This document shows positions 13,197-22,320 of a DNA stretch of 28,358 bases, piece by piece (the first letter of the stretch is position 1; every line of letters starts with the position of its first letter). Position numbers and translations under genes: made by a program. The notes below the pieces were generated by a model. That model was given only the letters and a program-made list of their open reading frames with translations. It was not told where the DNA came from and did not search any database. This DNA is from DATKGP01 sp035510775 (GTDB lineage Bacteria; Patescibacteriota; UBA1384; 2-12-FULL-50-11), in the NCBI GenBank assembly GCA_035510775.1, contig DATKGP010000039.1, positions 1 to 28,358 of the forward strand. Reading direction: 5' to 3'.

Positions 13197-14852
13197 ATGA
13201 GGACAAAAGTTATCTTCGTTGTCGGTGGGGTCATGTCTTCCGTAGGGAAGGGTATCGCCGCCGCCTCGATTGGAACCGTCCTGAAAAGCAAAGGCTTCCG
13301 CGTGACCGCCCTCAAAGCCGATCCGTATATAAATGTAGACGCCGGAACCATGAACCCGACCGAACACGGCGAAGTTTTTGTAACCGCCGACGGTGATGAG
13401 ACCGATCAGGACGTCGGCAACTATGAGCGATTCCTAGACGAAAATATTTACAAGATAAACTATATGACGACCGGCCGGATTTATCAGACGGTCATCGGCA
13501 AAGAACGAAATTTGGAATACGGCGGTCGGTGTGTGGAAGTCGTGCCAGATATTCCTAAAGAAATTATTCGTCGAATTCACTCCGCTCTCAAAGAGACAAA
13601 ATCGGAAATCGCGATTGTTGAAATTGGCGGAACTTTGGGTGAATACCAAAACCTATTATTTTTAGAGGCGGCTCGTATGTTGAAACGCCAAAAACCAAAC
13701 GATGTAATTTTCTTTTTAGTTTCGTATCTACCGATTCCATCGAAAGTTGGCGAGATGAAAACCAAACCGACTCAAGCCGCCTCGCGGGAGCTAAATGCCT
13801 GCGGTATCCAGGCTGATTTTATTTTGGGTCGAGCCGAGCGACCACTGGACAACAAGCGGCGGGAAAAACTGGCCGACCACTGTGGAGTGGCGGCAGAAAA
13901 CGTTATCTCGGCGCCCGATGTTGATTCTATTTACGAGATTCCGATTAATTTCGAAAACGAGAATTTGGGCGAGAAGGTCTTACATCGGCTGCACCTGAAA
14001 CCGCGCCGCAAAGACTTGAAAAACTGGCGCAAAATGGTTGAGGACTCGAAGGGGGCGACTAAGGAAGTGAAAATTGGTATCGTCGGCAAATACTTCGAGA
14101 CCGGCGACTTCGAGCTAGCCGACGCCTACCTCTCGGTCATTGAAGCGATTAAGCATGCCAGCTGGGAGGAGAAAGTTAAGGTCAAACTGTCTTGGTTATC
14201 GGCTGGTGACTACGGAACTGATCCCAATAAACTGCGCGAGCTAGAAAAATTTGACGGCATCATTGTTCCGGGTGGTTTCGGCGCCCGCGGGGTTGAAGGC
14301 AAAATCGCCGCCGCCGGTTACTGTCGTCGGCACCATATTCCCTACCTTGGATTGTGCTACGGGATGCAGATTGCCACCGTCGAGTTTGCTCGTAATGTCG
14401 CCGGCCTGGCCGATGCCAATACCGAAGAGATTAATCCGAAAACTCCGCATCCGGTTATTCATATTATGCCGGAACAGAAAGAGAAACTGCGCCTGAAGGA
14501 TTACGGCGGCTCGATGCGCCTCGGCGGCTACGACTGCCGGCTAGTTAAGGGCACCATCGCCTACAACTGCTACGCCAATCTGTCTCATCCAGTTTCAGGA
14601 ACGCCACCGCTGGTTCGTGAACGTCATCGCCACCGCTTTGAATTAAATAACGATTATCGCGACCAGCTAGTGGAAAAAGGCTTGGTCGTTTCCGGTCTGA
14701 ACCCCGAGCGCGATTTGGTGGAGATTATTGAAATCAAAAACCATCCGTTTTTCGTCGGTGTTCAGTTTCATCCGGAATTTCACTCCCGACCCGGTCGGCC
14801 GCACCCGCTTTTTGTCGGTTTAATTAAGGCGGCTAAGAAGCGCGGCCGGTAA
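13197..14852 (+). CDS. pyrG: CTP synthase
   Basis: A 551-residue enzyme that converts UTP to CTP using ATP and glutamine. The N-terminal synthetase domain begins VIFVVGGVMSSVGKG (the P-loop; GGVVSSLGKG is more usual) and contains DPYINVDAGTMNP and HGEVFVT. The C-terminal class I glutaminase domain has nucleophile C387 in GLCYGMQ and the catalytic His-Glu in VQFHPEFHSRP. Length is complete. An in-frame upstream start would add 10 residues, but the ATG at 13197 begins where the family begins. No Shine-Dalgarno site is seen and the -10 box is 9 nt away. The last 20 nt overlap the convergent patatin gene. Confidence 0.97.
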   Translation: MRTKVIFVVGGVMSSVGKGIAAASIGTVLKSKGFRVTALKADPYINVDAGTMNPTEHGEVFVTADGDETDQDVGNYERFLDENIYKINYMTTGRIYQTVIGKERNLEYGGRCVEVVPDIPKEIIRRIHSALKETKSEIAIVEIGGTLGEYQNLLFLEAARMLKRQKPNDVIFFLVSYLPIPSKVGEMKTKPTQAASRELNACGIQADFILGRAERPLDNKRREKLADHCGVAAENVISAPDVDSIYEIPINFENENLGEKVLHRLHLKPRRKDLKNWRKMVEDSKGATKEVKIGIVGKYFETGDFELADAYLSVIEAIKHASWEEKVKVKLSWLSAGDYGTDPNKLRELEKFDGIIVPGGFGARGVEGKIAAAGYCRRHHIPYLGLCYGMQIATVEFARNVAGLADANTEEINPKTPHPVIHIMPEQKEKLRLKDYGGSMRLGGYDCRLVKGTIAYNCYANLSHPVSGTPPLVRERHRHRFELNNDYRDQLVEKGLVVSGLNPERDLVEIIEIKNHPFFVGVQFHPEFHSRPGRPHPLFVGLIKAAKKRGR

Positions 14853-15627
14853 TTAGCTTCATCTCGGCCAATTTCGCTCGAGCCGCTTTTCTACCGGTCT
14901 CAATTAGATAATTTAGCCGATCAACCTGGTGCCAATCGGTCGGATTGAATTTTGGCCGAATAACGTAGTCGCAACTTTCCAGCTGGTACTGGCTCAACCT
15001 TTCTTGGAGAATCTCGATGGAGCGAATCACTAAATTGGCAGAGTTAATATTTTTGATTTTGGAGTTAGGCAACTCGTCAACCACCTGTATCACCGAGCCG
15101 ATGATTGTCCTGGCGCCCCTTTTTTCCAGCTCTTCGGAGGGTAGGTAACAGGTCAGGCCGCCGTCTATATAATAGTGGTGGTCAATCTCCTTGGTGGACA
15201 GGGCAACTGGATAGGTGGCCGAGGCCAGAACCGCCTCTATTGGGCTGCCAGACTCGAAAATATGAACGGCTCCGGTCGCGACGTCTGTGGCGACTGGAAA
15301 AAACGGCACGCCCAGCTGCTTCAAGTCTTTTTCTTTAACTAATTCTTCAAGCAACAAACCGACTTTGGAAAAATATCGATCCGGCGTCCAGGAGCTAAAA
15401 ATTCCCTTTTTAGTCAGCAGGCCGGTTTCTTCCAGTCGGGAGACAAATTTCTCCAGCAGAGCCATGCCGCCGGCGGCGTAGACGAGGCCGATAATCGCTC
15501 CGGAAGAGCTGCCGGCAATTAAACTCGGACGAATGCCCTGCTCTTCTAAAACCTCAATGACTCCGATGTGGGCGAAGCCAAACAAACCGCCGCTACTCAA
15601 AGCCAAGCCGATTTTTTTCGCTGCCAT
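14833..15627 (-). CDS. Patatin-like phospholipase (RssA family)
   Basis: A 264-residue lipid acyl hydrolase. The oxyanion-hole segment is LSSGGLFGFAHIGV near the N-terminus. The nucleophile elbow is GSSSG (residues 39-43, Ser41), and the catalytic dyad Asp is D155 in IDGG. The rest matches the RssA/YlbK type of short bacterial patatin. It probably acts on membrane phospholipids or acquired host lipids, but the substrate is not predictable. The ATG at 15627 is preferred because the fold begins directly after it; no clear Shine-Dalgarno site is visible. It overlaps the pyrG 3' end by 20 nt in a convergent arrangement. Confidence 0.92.
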   Translation of the reverse strand: MAAKKIGLALSSGGLFGFAHIGVIEVLEEQGIRPSLIAGSSSGAIIGLVYAAGGMALLEKFVSRLEETGLLTKKGIFSSWTPDRYFSKVGLLLEELVKEKDLKQLGVPFFPVATDVATGAVHIFESGSPIEAVLASATYPVALSTKEIDHHYYIDGGLTCYLPSEELEKRGARTIIGSVIQVVDELPNSKIKNINSANLVIRSIEILQERLSQYQLESCDYVIRPKFNPTDWHQVDRLNYLIETGRKAARAKLAEMKLITGRAS

Positions 15628-15674
15628 ATGTACATCTTGGCAGATTGTTAAGAAAAGTCCCACTCACCCATCCT

Positions 15675-15702
15675 TTGACGAAAGGGATTTTACTGGTATG
15701 GT
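15675..15702 (+). promoter_or_regulatory. Putative purF promoter
   Basis: -35 TTGACG (15675-15680) and -10 TATGGT (15697-15702) are separated by 16 nt. The predicted leader is about 30 nt and ends in GAGGTG 3 nt before the ATG. Confidence 0.45.
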
Positions 15703-15738
15703 CAGGCTACGATCTTTGTTCCTTTCATCGAGGTGAAA

Positions 15739-17115
15739 ATGTCTAGTCTTAAACACGAATGCGCAGTTTGTGGAGTAATGAATACTCCAGACGCCGCCGA
15801 TCTCGTCGTGACGGGGTTAATTGCCCTTCAGCACCGTGGTCATGAATGGTGGGGTATAGCGCATGAGGATTCAGGCTGTATCACCGTCCATAAATATCCT
15901 GGCCTGGTGAAGGATTCATGCGAACGACCCGAAATAGTCGGGATTACGAGCAGTCTGGCAATGGGTCACGATCGCTACTCAACGGCTGGTGCTTCGACCG
16001 CAATCAACGCCCAGCCGCACGCGATTACCGATGGTAGGTTGGCAATCTGTGCCAACGGTGACATCGTGCCGTCGTCGTACGAGAGCTGGCATCGAAAAAT
16101 GATTGAAGTGGGTTGCCCACCAATCAGCCAGAACGATGCCGAACTGATGCTTCGAATTCTCGAGCATCGGCTAAAACAGGGCGACGACATTGTTGACGCA
16201 ATCCGTTTTGTTCAAGACAACGTCATCGGCGCTTTCTCGGCACTAGTAATCTTTGAGGGTGAGTTAATCGCTTTCAGGGATAAGCTTGGCATGAGGCCGA
16301 TGGTTTACGGAACTGCCAACGACGGAAAGGTCTTCATGGTAGCTTCGGAAACATGCGCACTAAATATCATGGAGGCTGACGCGTACGACTACATTCGAGC
16401 GGGTGAAATCTATGTGTTTCACAATGACGGGACGTATGACCGTTACGACAACCCATCAGACAAGCACGCACACTGCATTTTTGACGTGATCTACTTCAGT
16501 CGACCTGACAGTGACGATTACGGCATTCCGGTCTGTGAATTTCGTAAGAGGAGTGGGGCGGAGTTCGCAACTGATCTGCCGGAAGGTGTTGACTTGATTA
16601 TGCCCGTGCCTGATTCAAGCAACTACGCGGCCATCGGCCTCGCGCAAGCTTCGGGTGTCCCGTTTGATATGGGGATTGTTCGTTCGCACTATACAGGAAG
16701 GAGCTTCACCGCTCCCGACCAGAAGACGCGAAAGGCGGTTGCCAAGCAGAAGCATACGCCCAACCCCTATGTAGTTAAGGGCAAGAAGCTGGTAGTTGTC
16801 GACGATTCGATTGTTCGCGCGACAACTATCAGAGAGCTAATTGCTCGCCTCTTCAAAGCCGGCGCACTCGAAATTCACGTCCGGATAGTTTCGCCTCCGG
16901 TTGCCTTCTCGTGCTACTACGGAATCGACACACCGCGTCGTGAGGAACTAATTGCCGCAAGGCTAAGCATTCCCGAAATTTGCCAAGAAATTGGGGCAAC
17001 CTCGCTTAAGTTCCTGACGATTGAACAGCTCCATTCGGTCGTGGCTTCGTTTGGCAAGCCACCCGAACACCACTGTTACGCCTGCTTTACAGGCGACTAC
17101 CCGACGCCGCTCTAA
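15739..17115 (+). CDS. purF: Amidophosphoribosyltransferase-like protein (PurF)
   Basis: A 458-residue protein matching the first enzyme of purine synthesis, which makes phosphoribosylamine from PRPP and glutamine. The class II glutaminase nucleophile is C8: counting back from LQHRG it falls exactly where the processed N-terminal Cys of PurF lies, implying a 7-residue propeptide. HDRYSTAG and CANGDIVP support the glutaminase domain. The phosphoribosyltransferase part has MPVPDSSNYAAIG and the PRPP loop VVVDDSIVRATT. The C-terminus is Cys-rich (HHCYACFTGDYPTPL), as in PurF. No other pur gene lies nearby, which is odd because most small-genome Patescibacteria lack de novo purine synthesis. A salvage-linked or repurposed glutamine amidotransferase is an alternative. 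Confidence 0.92.
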   Translation: MSSLKHECAVCGVMNTPDAADLVVTGLIALQHRGHEWWGIAHEDSGCITVHKYPGLVKDSCERPEIVGITSSLAMGHDRYSTAGASTAINAQPHAITDGRLAICANGDIVPSSYESWHRKMIEVGCPPISQNDAELMLRILEHRLKQGDDIVDAIRFVQDNVIGAFSALVIFEGELIAFRDKLGMRPMVYGTANDGKVFMVASETCALNIMEADAYDYIRAGEIYVFHNDGTYDRYDNPSDKHAHCIFDVIYFSRPDSDDYGIPVCEFRKRSGAEFATDLPEGVDLIMPVPDSSNYAAIGLAQASGVPFDMGIVRSHYTGRSFTAPDQKTRKAVAKQKHTPNPYVVKGKKLVVVDDSIVRATTIRELIARLFKAGALEIHVRIVSPPVAFSCYYGIDTPRREELIAARLSIPEICQEIGATSLKFLTIEQLHSVVASFGKPPEHHCYACFTGDYPTPL

Positions 17116-17132
17116 GCGGTGTCACGCCCATC

Positions 17133-17174
17133 AAGGGGGCGAAACGTGCTAGCACGCTTCGCCCCCTTTCTCTT
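17133..17174 (+). terminator. Intrinsic terminator of purF
   Basis: An 11-bp stem (AAGGGGGCGAA 17133-17143 with 17158-17168) encloses a second palindrome, CGTGCTAGCACG, and is followed by TCTCTT. It begins 17 nt after the stop codon. Confidence 0.85.
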
Positions 17175-17239
17175 AATCGTAACACTCTTCACATTGCCAC
17201 AGATATTGTTAGTGCTAGTCTTAAAGAAAAGGAGGAGCG

Positions 17240-17626
17240 ATGAGTGGATATGTAGTTTTTATTGAGAGAGAGACGATGGAGAATGCCAATTTTCGTAAGG
17301 TCTTATTTACGGCCAAACACAGCCAGTTGGTATTGATGAGTTTGAGGCCGGGAGAGGAGATTGGTGCGGAAGTTCATCACTTAGATCAGTTCATCCGAGT
17401 TGAATCAGGCGAGGGCAAGGCAATTTTGGATGGCGAAGAGCACGTCTTAAATGATGGCACGGCCGTTGTCGTGCCGGAGGGGGTCAAGCATAATATTATC
17501 AACACCTCCACCACCGAGCCGATGAAATTGTATACGGTTTATTCTCCGCCGGAACACCGTGACGGCGTTGTTCACGAAACTAAAGAAGCCGCTCTCAAAG
17601 ACGAACAGGATCATTACCAGGCGTAA
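17240..17626 (+). CDS. Cupin-domain protein
   Basis: A 128-residue single-domain cupin. AGGAGG just before the ATG fixes the start. The metal-binding motif 1 reads HHLDQFIRVESGEG (paired His, then Glu), and motif 2 reads VVPEGVKHNIIN with the third His; both fit a conserved small bacterial cupin group resembling mannose-6-phosphate isomerase-like proteins. The final 20 residues are charged and probably helical. The reaction is unknown; small cupins range from isomerases and dioxygenases to sugar- or ligand-binding proteins. It sits between two terminators, so it is transcribed on its own. Confidence 0.88.
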   Translation: MSGYVVFIERETMENANFRKVLFTAKHSQLVLMSLRPGEEIGAEVHHLDQFIRVESGEGKAILDGEEHVLNDGTAVVVPEGVKHNIINTSTTEPMKLYTVYSPPEHRDGVVHETKEAALKDEQDHYQA

Positions 17627-17628
17627 CA

Positions 17629-17657
17629 AAGCGGCGGCCAACGGCCGCCGCTTCTCG
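17629..17657. terminator. Bidirectional terminator between cupin and Cys-rich protein genes
   Basis: A stem of 9 GC-rich pairs (GCGGCGGCC 17631-17639 with 17643-17651, AAC loop) is extended by A-T pairs to 11 bp. It has TTCTCGTT on one side and TTTGTT on the other, so it can end both converging transcripts. Confidence 0.65.
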
Positions 17658-17676
17658 TTACTTTAAGTTCTTATTG

Positions 17677-17943
17677 TTAGACGGCCTCTTCAGTCGGTTC
17701 GGCCGGCTTCTCTTCTTCGTCTTCTACTTTTTTGTCGTCCTCCACAACTTTGTCGTCGGCGTCAGCCTCAACGCTCTCGCCACCTTCGGCCTCCGAATGA
17801 GCCTTAGCTCTGTCTTTGCAGTCGCAGTCACCTTCGTTGCAGTCGCAGCAGTGGACACAGACATTCTCGCCGTCTCGGCAATTGCACTTGGTCTTCTCGT
17901 CAACTGGCATCCCGCACTTCGTACAAGTTTCTTTTTCGTCCAT
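17677..17943 (-). CDS. Small Cys-rich protein with acidic tail
   Basis: An 88-residue protein. The ATG at 17943 is chosen because AGGAGG lies just upstream. The first 42 residues hold ten cysteines, in patterns CTKCG, CNC, CVHCCDC and CDC, which could fold as one or two zinc-binding knuckles or act like a metallothionein. The remaining half is strongly acidic (VEADADDK, VVEDDKKVEDEEEK) and probably disordered. No known family is recognised. A TTGACC box (18001-18006) may drive it from just inside the end of the upstream ABC gene. A metal-buffering or nucleic-acid-associated role is a guess. Confidence 0.75.
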   Translation of the reverse strand: MDEKETCTKCGMPVDEKTKCNCRDGENVCVHCCDCNEGDCDCKDRAKAHSEAEGGESVEADADDKVVEDDKKVEDEEEKPAEPTEEAV

Positions 17944-18008
17944 AAATTCCTCCTTACTACTAATTACTTCTGTATTAGTATCACCGAAAAAAATGCGGTC
18001 GGTCAAGA

Positions 18009-20081
18009 CTAGGCAACGGCGGTTGCTTCAACTGGGGCGGTCTCGAATTGGCTGTTGTAGAGCGAGGCGTAGTAGCCGCCGAGTTTAATCAGCTCTTTGT
18101 GGGTTCCCTGTTCGACGATATTGCCATCGCGCATTACCAGAATCAAATCGGCATTACGAATCGTTGACAGCCGATGGGCGATAATGAAGCAAGTCTTATT
18201 TTTCATCAGCCGATCCATGGCCTTTTGAATTAAAATTTCGGTGCGGGTATCGACGGAACTGGTCGCCTCGTCGAGAATCAGCATCGGCGTATGAGCCATC
18301 ATCGCCCGAGCAATGGTCAGAAGCTGCTTCTCACCCTGGGAGATGTTGCTGGCTTCCTCGTTCAAGACCATATCGTAACCGCCCGGCAGGGAGTGAATAA
18401 AATGGTCAACATGAGCCGCTTCGGCCGCCTCGCGAACATCTTCATCGGTGGCATCTGGTTTGCCGTAGGCTATATTGTCGCGAAGAGTCCCGTTAAAAAG
18501 CCAAGTATCCTGCAAAACCATACCAAACATTTTACGCGCGTCTGCTCGGCGCATCGAGCGGATATCGACGCCGTCAATTTTAATCGAGCCGGAGTCGACG
18601 TCGTAAAAGCGCATTAACAGATTGACGATAGTCGTCTTGCCGGCGCCGGTCGGGCCGACGATGGCCACTCGCTGGCCGTCTTTAATCTTGGCAGTGAAGT
18701 TGTGGATGACGGTTTTGCCTGGCAAATAGCCGAAGACGACGTTGTCAAACTCGACCTCGCCGCGAACATCGGTCAAGGAAACCGGATCAGCCGTCTCCTC
18801 GACTTCCTCTTCTTCTTTCAAGAATTCAAAGACTCGCTCCGCCGAGGCGGCGGTGGCCTGCATGACGTTGGCGATGTTGGCGGTCTGGGCAATCGGCTGG
18901 GTGAAGCTGGACATATACTGGATGAAGGCCTGGATGTCGCCGATTTGCAACGTCCCCTTAACTGCCAGCCAACCGCCCAAAACAGCCACCCCAACGTAGC
19001 CCAGGGCGCTGACAAAGCTGGTAATCGGCATTAATAGCCCGGAGAAAAATTGCGATTTCCAGGCAGAATTATAGAGATCGCCGTTAGTTAGGCTGAACTT
19101 TGCAACCGACCGTTTCTCGCCGTTAAAGGCTTTCATAACGTTGTGGCCGCCGTACATCTCCTCGATATGGCCATTAATCTCACCCAAGGAATTTTGCTGG
19201 TCTATAAAATAATGCTGGGATTTTTTAATTATGAAAACGATGATGAGCATGCTAATTGGCAAGACGACCACCGCCACCAACGTCAGCTGCCAACTGATGG
19301 TCAGCATCATAACGAGTATCCCAAGAATGGTGGCAATCGAGGTGACCAGCTGGGTCATACTTTGGTTGAGATTCTGGCTGACCGTGTCGACGTCGTTGGT
19401 AACGCGACTCAAGACATCGCCGTAAGTTCGGCTGTCGAAGTAGCGAAGCGGCAGGCGGTTAATTTTTTCCGAGATATCGCGGCGGAATTTATAGGCAACT
19501 TTCTGGGTGACCGACGACATTATCCAGCCCATGATGTAACTCAAAATCGAACTTATCAGGTACAGACCAACTAGCCAGAGGATTATCCGACCGATGGCAG
19601 CAAAGTTGATGCCCGGGCGTTTGGTTAGGTCGAGATTTTTGATTAAGTCGAGTTTGTCGGCGGGGATTTGAGCGACAGTCGCCGGTGGCAGTTTTGCCAT
19701 AAGTTGGCCGCCAGTGGTGCCCGGTGGCAGGACTATTCCCTTTGGTAGCTCGGCGTGAATGGTGTCGTAGGCCTTCATACTAATGTAGTCGCTGACGATT
19801 TGGTTGGTTGCCCGACCCAAAATTTTTGGCCCGACAATAGTAAAGACGGTGCTGGAGATGGCAAAAATCAGGACTAAGAGTAGCGAAACCTTGTAGGCGC
19901 CGAGGTATTTGAAGAGATTTTTAATTGTGCCCTTGAAGTCCTTGGCTTTTTCACCCGTGCCCATGCCGATGCCACCCATTGGGCCGCCATGACCTGGCCC
20001 GCCACCACCAGCTCGGCCAAACGGCCGGCCAGTTGTGGCGGCAACGGTTGGTTTGCTCGGTGTAGCCTTGTCGTCGGTCAT
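18009..20081 (-). CDS. ABC exporter subunit, fused permease and ATPase (second of pair)
   Basis: A 690-residue half-transporter of the MdlB/LmrA type. A glycine-rich cytoplasmic N-terminus (about residues 15-45) precedes six transmembrane helices, with an unusually long first extracytoplasmic loop of about 70 residues after helix 1. The nucleotide-binding domain has Walker A GPTGAGKTT, signature ISQGEKQLL (SQGE in place of SGGQ) and Walker B MLILDEATSSVD. It pairs with the preceding half-transporter, which it overlaps by 4 nt (ATGA), to form a heterodimeric exporter of drugs, peptides or lipids. Upstream marR suggests drug-type control. Confidence 0.95.
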   Translation of the reverse strand: MTDDKATPSKPTVAATTGRPFGRAGGGGPGHGGPMGGIGMGTGEKAKDFKGTIKNLFKYLGAYKVSLLLVLIFAISSTVFTIVGPKILGRATNQIVSDYISMKAYDTIHAELPKGIVLPPGTTGGQLMAKLPPATVAQIPADKLDLIKNLDLTKRPGINFAAIGRIILWLVGLYLISSILSYIMGWIMSSVTQKVAYKFRRDISEKINRLPLRYFDSRTYGDVLSRVTNDVDTVSQNLNQSMTQLVTSIATILGILVMMLTISWQLTLVAVVVLPISMLIIVFIIKKSQHYFIDQQNSLGEINGHIEEMYGGHNVMKAFNGEKRSVAKFSLTNGDLYNSAWKSQFFSGLLMPITSFVSALGYVGVAVLGGWLAVKGTLQIGDIQAFIQYMSSFTQPIAQTANIANVMQATAASAERVFEFLKEEEEVEETADPVSLTDVRGEVEFDNVVFGYLPGKTVIHNFTAKIKDGQRVAIVGPTGAGKTTIVNLLMRFYDVDSGSIKIDGVDIRSMRRADARKMFGMVLQDTWLFNGTLRDNIAYGKPDATDEDVREAAEAAHVDHFIHSLPGGYDMVLNEEASNISQGEKQLLTIARAMMAHTPMLILDEATSSVDTRTEILIQKAMDRLMKNKTCFIIAHRLSTIRNADLILVMRDGNIVEQGTHKELIKLGGYYASLYNSQFETAPVEATAVA

Positions 20082-21853
20082 GCTTTCTCCTCGGCAGGGG
20101 TTAACTCCTGGATCGTCTCCTCATCGAGACCCAACTCCTCGGCCGAGAGCTGGGAGGTGGCTATTTCTCGGTAAACTTGGCAAGTTTCCAGCAAGTCGTG
20201 GTGACGTCCCATGCCGACAATTCGGCCTTCATTAAGGACGATAATATTGTCAGCATCCATAATTGTGCTGACGCGCTGGGCAACGATTAAGGTTGTTCGC
20301 TGTTGGGTTTCGGCTTTGAGAGCCTCGCGCAACTTGGCGTCGGTACGAAAGTCTAGGGCTGAGAAACTATCGTCGAAGATATAAATCTCGGGTTTTTTGA
20401 CAATTGCCCGAGCAATCGACAATCTTTGTTTTTGGCCGCCAGACACATTGGCGCCGCCTTGAGCAATCGGCGAGTCGTATTTATCTTCCAATGTATCGAT
20501 AAACTCCTCGGCCTGGGAAATCTTGGCCGCTCGCTCAACCTCTTGGTCAGTAGCCTCGGGCGCGCCGTATTTAATGTTACTCTTGATGGTACCGGAAAAG
20601 AGCACACCTTTTTGCGGCACGTAGCCGATTCTTCGACGCAGCTCTTCTTGGGTGCTCTCGCGAATATCGACGCCGTCAATTAGAATACTGCCGGCCGAGA
20701 CATCGTAAAAACGGGGAATTAGATTAACAATCGTCGATTTGCCACTGCCAGTCGAACCGATAAAAGCGGTCGTCAGGCCAGGTTTGGCGGTGAAAGTAAT
20801 GTCTATTAGCACCGGCGCTTCGGCGCCCGGGTAGGTGAAAACGACGTCTTTAAACTCGACCTCGCCGGTTTTCTTCACCACCTCGGCCGGCTCTTTCGGA
20901 TCGTTAATAGTCGGTTCGGTCTCCAAAACCTCGGCCACTCGATCGGCCGCCACTGAGGCTCGTGGCACCATAATAAAGACGATAGAAATTAGCAAGAAGG
21001 CGATAATCACCTGCATGGCGTACTGCATGTAGGCAATCATGTCGCCGATTTGGAGCGCGCCAGTGTTTATAAGATGAGCGCCGATCCAAACGATGGCGAT
21101 GGTGGTGACATTCAAAATCAGCAGCATTACCGGCTGCATAATCACCATCATCCGGTTGACGAACAGGTTGACTGCCGTTAAATCGACGTTGGCCTTTTCG
21201 AAATTGGCCTGCTCACGTTTTTCATTATTAAACGCCCGAATTACCCGTAAACCTGTCAAGTTTTGCCGAGTAACTAGATTCAGCTTGTCGACGAGGTTCT
21301 GCAAAATCTTGAATTTGGGGATGGCGAAGGTAAAGAGCACGAAAATTACCGCAATTAGCAACCCAACGGCCGTGCCCATAATCCAGGTCATCGAGGGGGC
21401 GATATGATAGGCTTTGTAGATTGCCCAAACGCCGGTAATTGGCGCCGATAAAGCCAAGCGTAGAATCATAATTAAAACAAATTGAATCTGTTGAACGTCG
21501 TTAGTTGAGCGGGTTATTAGTGAAGCGGTCGAGAACTTGTTGAATTCCGTCAAAGAAAAATTTTCTACTTTTTTAAAAACTCGCTCGCGGATATTTTTCG
21601 AATATCCGGTCGCGATTTTTGAGGCAATAAAGCTAACTCCAACGGCAGCCACGCCACCAAGCAGAGAAACGGCCAGCATTAAGTAACCGTTATGCCAGAT
21701 ATTGGCGTTGTTTTTAGCGACAATTCCTTCATTGACGATTCGGGCCATGTAATCTGGCAAGGCCAAATTGGCGTAGACCTGGACGTAAATTAGACCAAGT
21801 AGCAATAAAAACACCCACAAATACGGCCGGAAATATTTCAGAAGCTTTAACAT
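20078..21853 (-). CDS. ABC exporter subunit, fused permease and ATPase (first of pair)
   Basis: A 591-residue half-transporter of the MdlA type. Six transmembrane helices occupy about residues 15-300. The nucleotide-binding domain has Walker A GSTGSGKST, signature VSGGQKQRL and Walker B IYIFDDSFSALD, where Asp replaces the catalytic Glu (DD for DE). The partner has a normal DE. Such an asymmetry, one degenerate and one active site, is typical of heterodimeric bacterial exporters. The gene begins 3 nt after marR ends, so it is translationally coupled to its regulator. Confidence 0.95.
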   Translation of the reverse strand: MLKLLKYFRPYLWVFLLLLGLIYVQVYANLALPDYMARIVNEGIVAKNNANIWHNGYLMLAVSLLGGVAAVGVSFIASKIATGYSKNIRERVFKKVENFSLTEFNKFSTASLITRSTNDVQQIQFVLIMILRLALSAPITGVWAIYKAYHIAPSMTWIMGTAVGLLIAVIFVLFTFAIPKFKILQNLVDKLNLVTRQNLTGLRVIRAFNNEKREQANFEKANVDLTAVNLFVNRMMVIMQPVMLLILNVTTIAIVWIGAHLINTGALQIGDMIAYMQYAMQVIIAFLLISIVFIMVPRASVAADRVAEVLETEPTINDPKEPAEVVKKTGEVEFKDVVFTYPGAEAPVLIDITFTAKPGLTTAFIGSTGSGKSTIVNLIPRFYDVSAGSILIDGVDIRESTQEELRRRIGYVPQKGVLFSGTIKSNIKYGAPEATDQEVERAAKISQAEEFIDTLEDKYDSPIAQGGANVSGGQKQRLSIARAIVKKPEIYIFDDSFSALDFRTDAKLREALKAETQQRTTLIVAQRVSTIMDADNIIVLNEGRIVGMGRHHDLLETCQVYREIATSQLSAEELGLDEETIQELTPAEEKA

Positions 21854-21856
21854 TTC

Positions 21857-22315
21857 CTAATTAGTTTCCCTATCTTCATTAATCTTGGCAGAGCCGAGCT
21901 TGGCAATCAAATCTCGCAATGTTCTGATTTCTTCATCGGTTAAGTTGTCGAACATTGGTTCGATTCGGTGGAAGAACTTCGCTCGCAAGCCGCGAAAAAG
22001 ATTCCGAGTTCTATCGGCTCTAGCTACTCTAATAACTCGGCGATCGTTTGGATCTTCGGTTCGTGCCACTAGTCCTTTGGCGGCTAATTCGTCAACTATT
22101 TGAGTCACCGCCCCGCTGGTTATGCCAAGCTTCTCGGCAATATCCTTAACTGTTAGCCCTTCAGGGCGGTGAGAGATTAGAAACATAATTCGAATTGGCG
22201 AACCGCCAAAGCGATGCTGCTCGAACCTGGAATGATGCCCACCCCGAAAGTCGTGAACGACCTTGTGGAAGGTTTCGAAGCAGTCCTGAATATTCTCTTG
22301 CCGGGTCTTTTGCAT
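21857..22315 (-). CDS. MarR-family transcriptional regulator
   Basis: A 152-residue winged-helix repressor. The recognition region is LTVKDIAEKLGITSGAVTQI (about residues 54-73), and the wing carries DPNDRRVIRV, the MarR signature. Flanking helices give the dimer interface. An unusual His-rich N-terminal stretch (HDFRGGHHSRFEQHRFGG) could bind metal or ligand. The protein probably represses its own operon, marR-ABC-ABC: a 6-bp inverted repeat overlaps the -10 box upstream. No Shine-Dalgarno site precedes the ATG, and the predicted leader is about 6 nt. Confidence 0.93.
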   Translation of the reverse strand: MQKTRQENIQDCFETFHKVVHDFRGGHHSRFEQHRFGGSPIRIMFLISHRPEGLTVKDIAEKLGITSGAVTQIVDELAAKGLVARTEDPNDRRVIRVARADRTRNLFRGLRAKFFHRIEPMFDNLTDEEIRTLRDLIAKLGSAKINEDRETN

Positions 22316-22320
22316 TAGCC

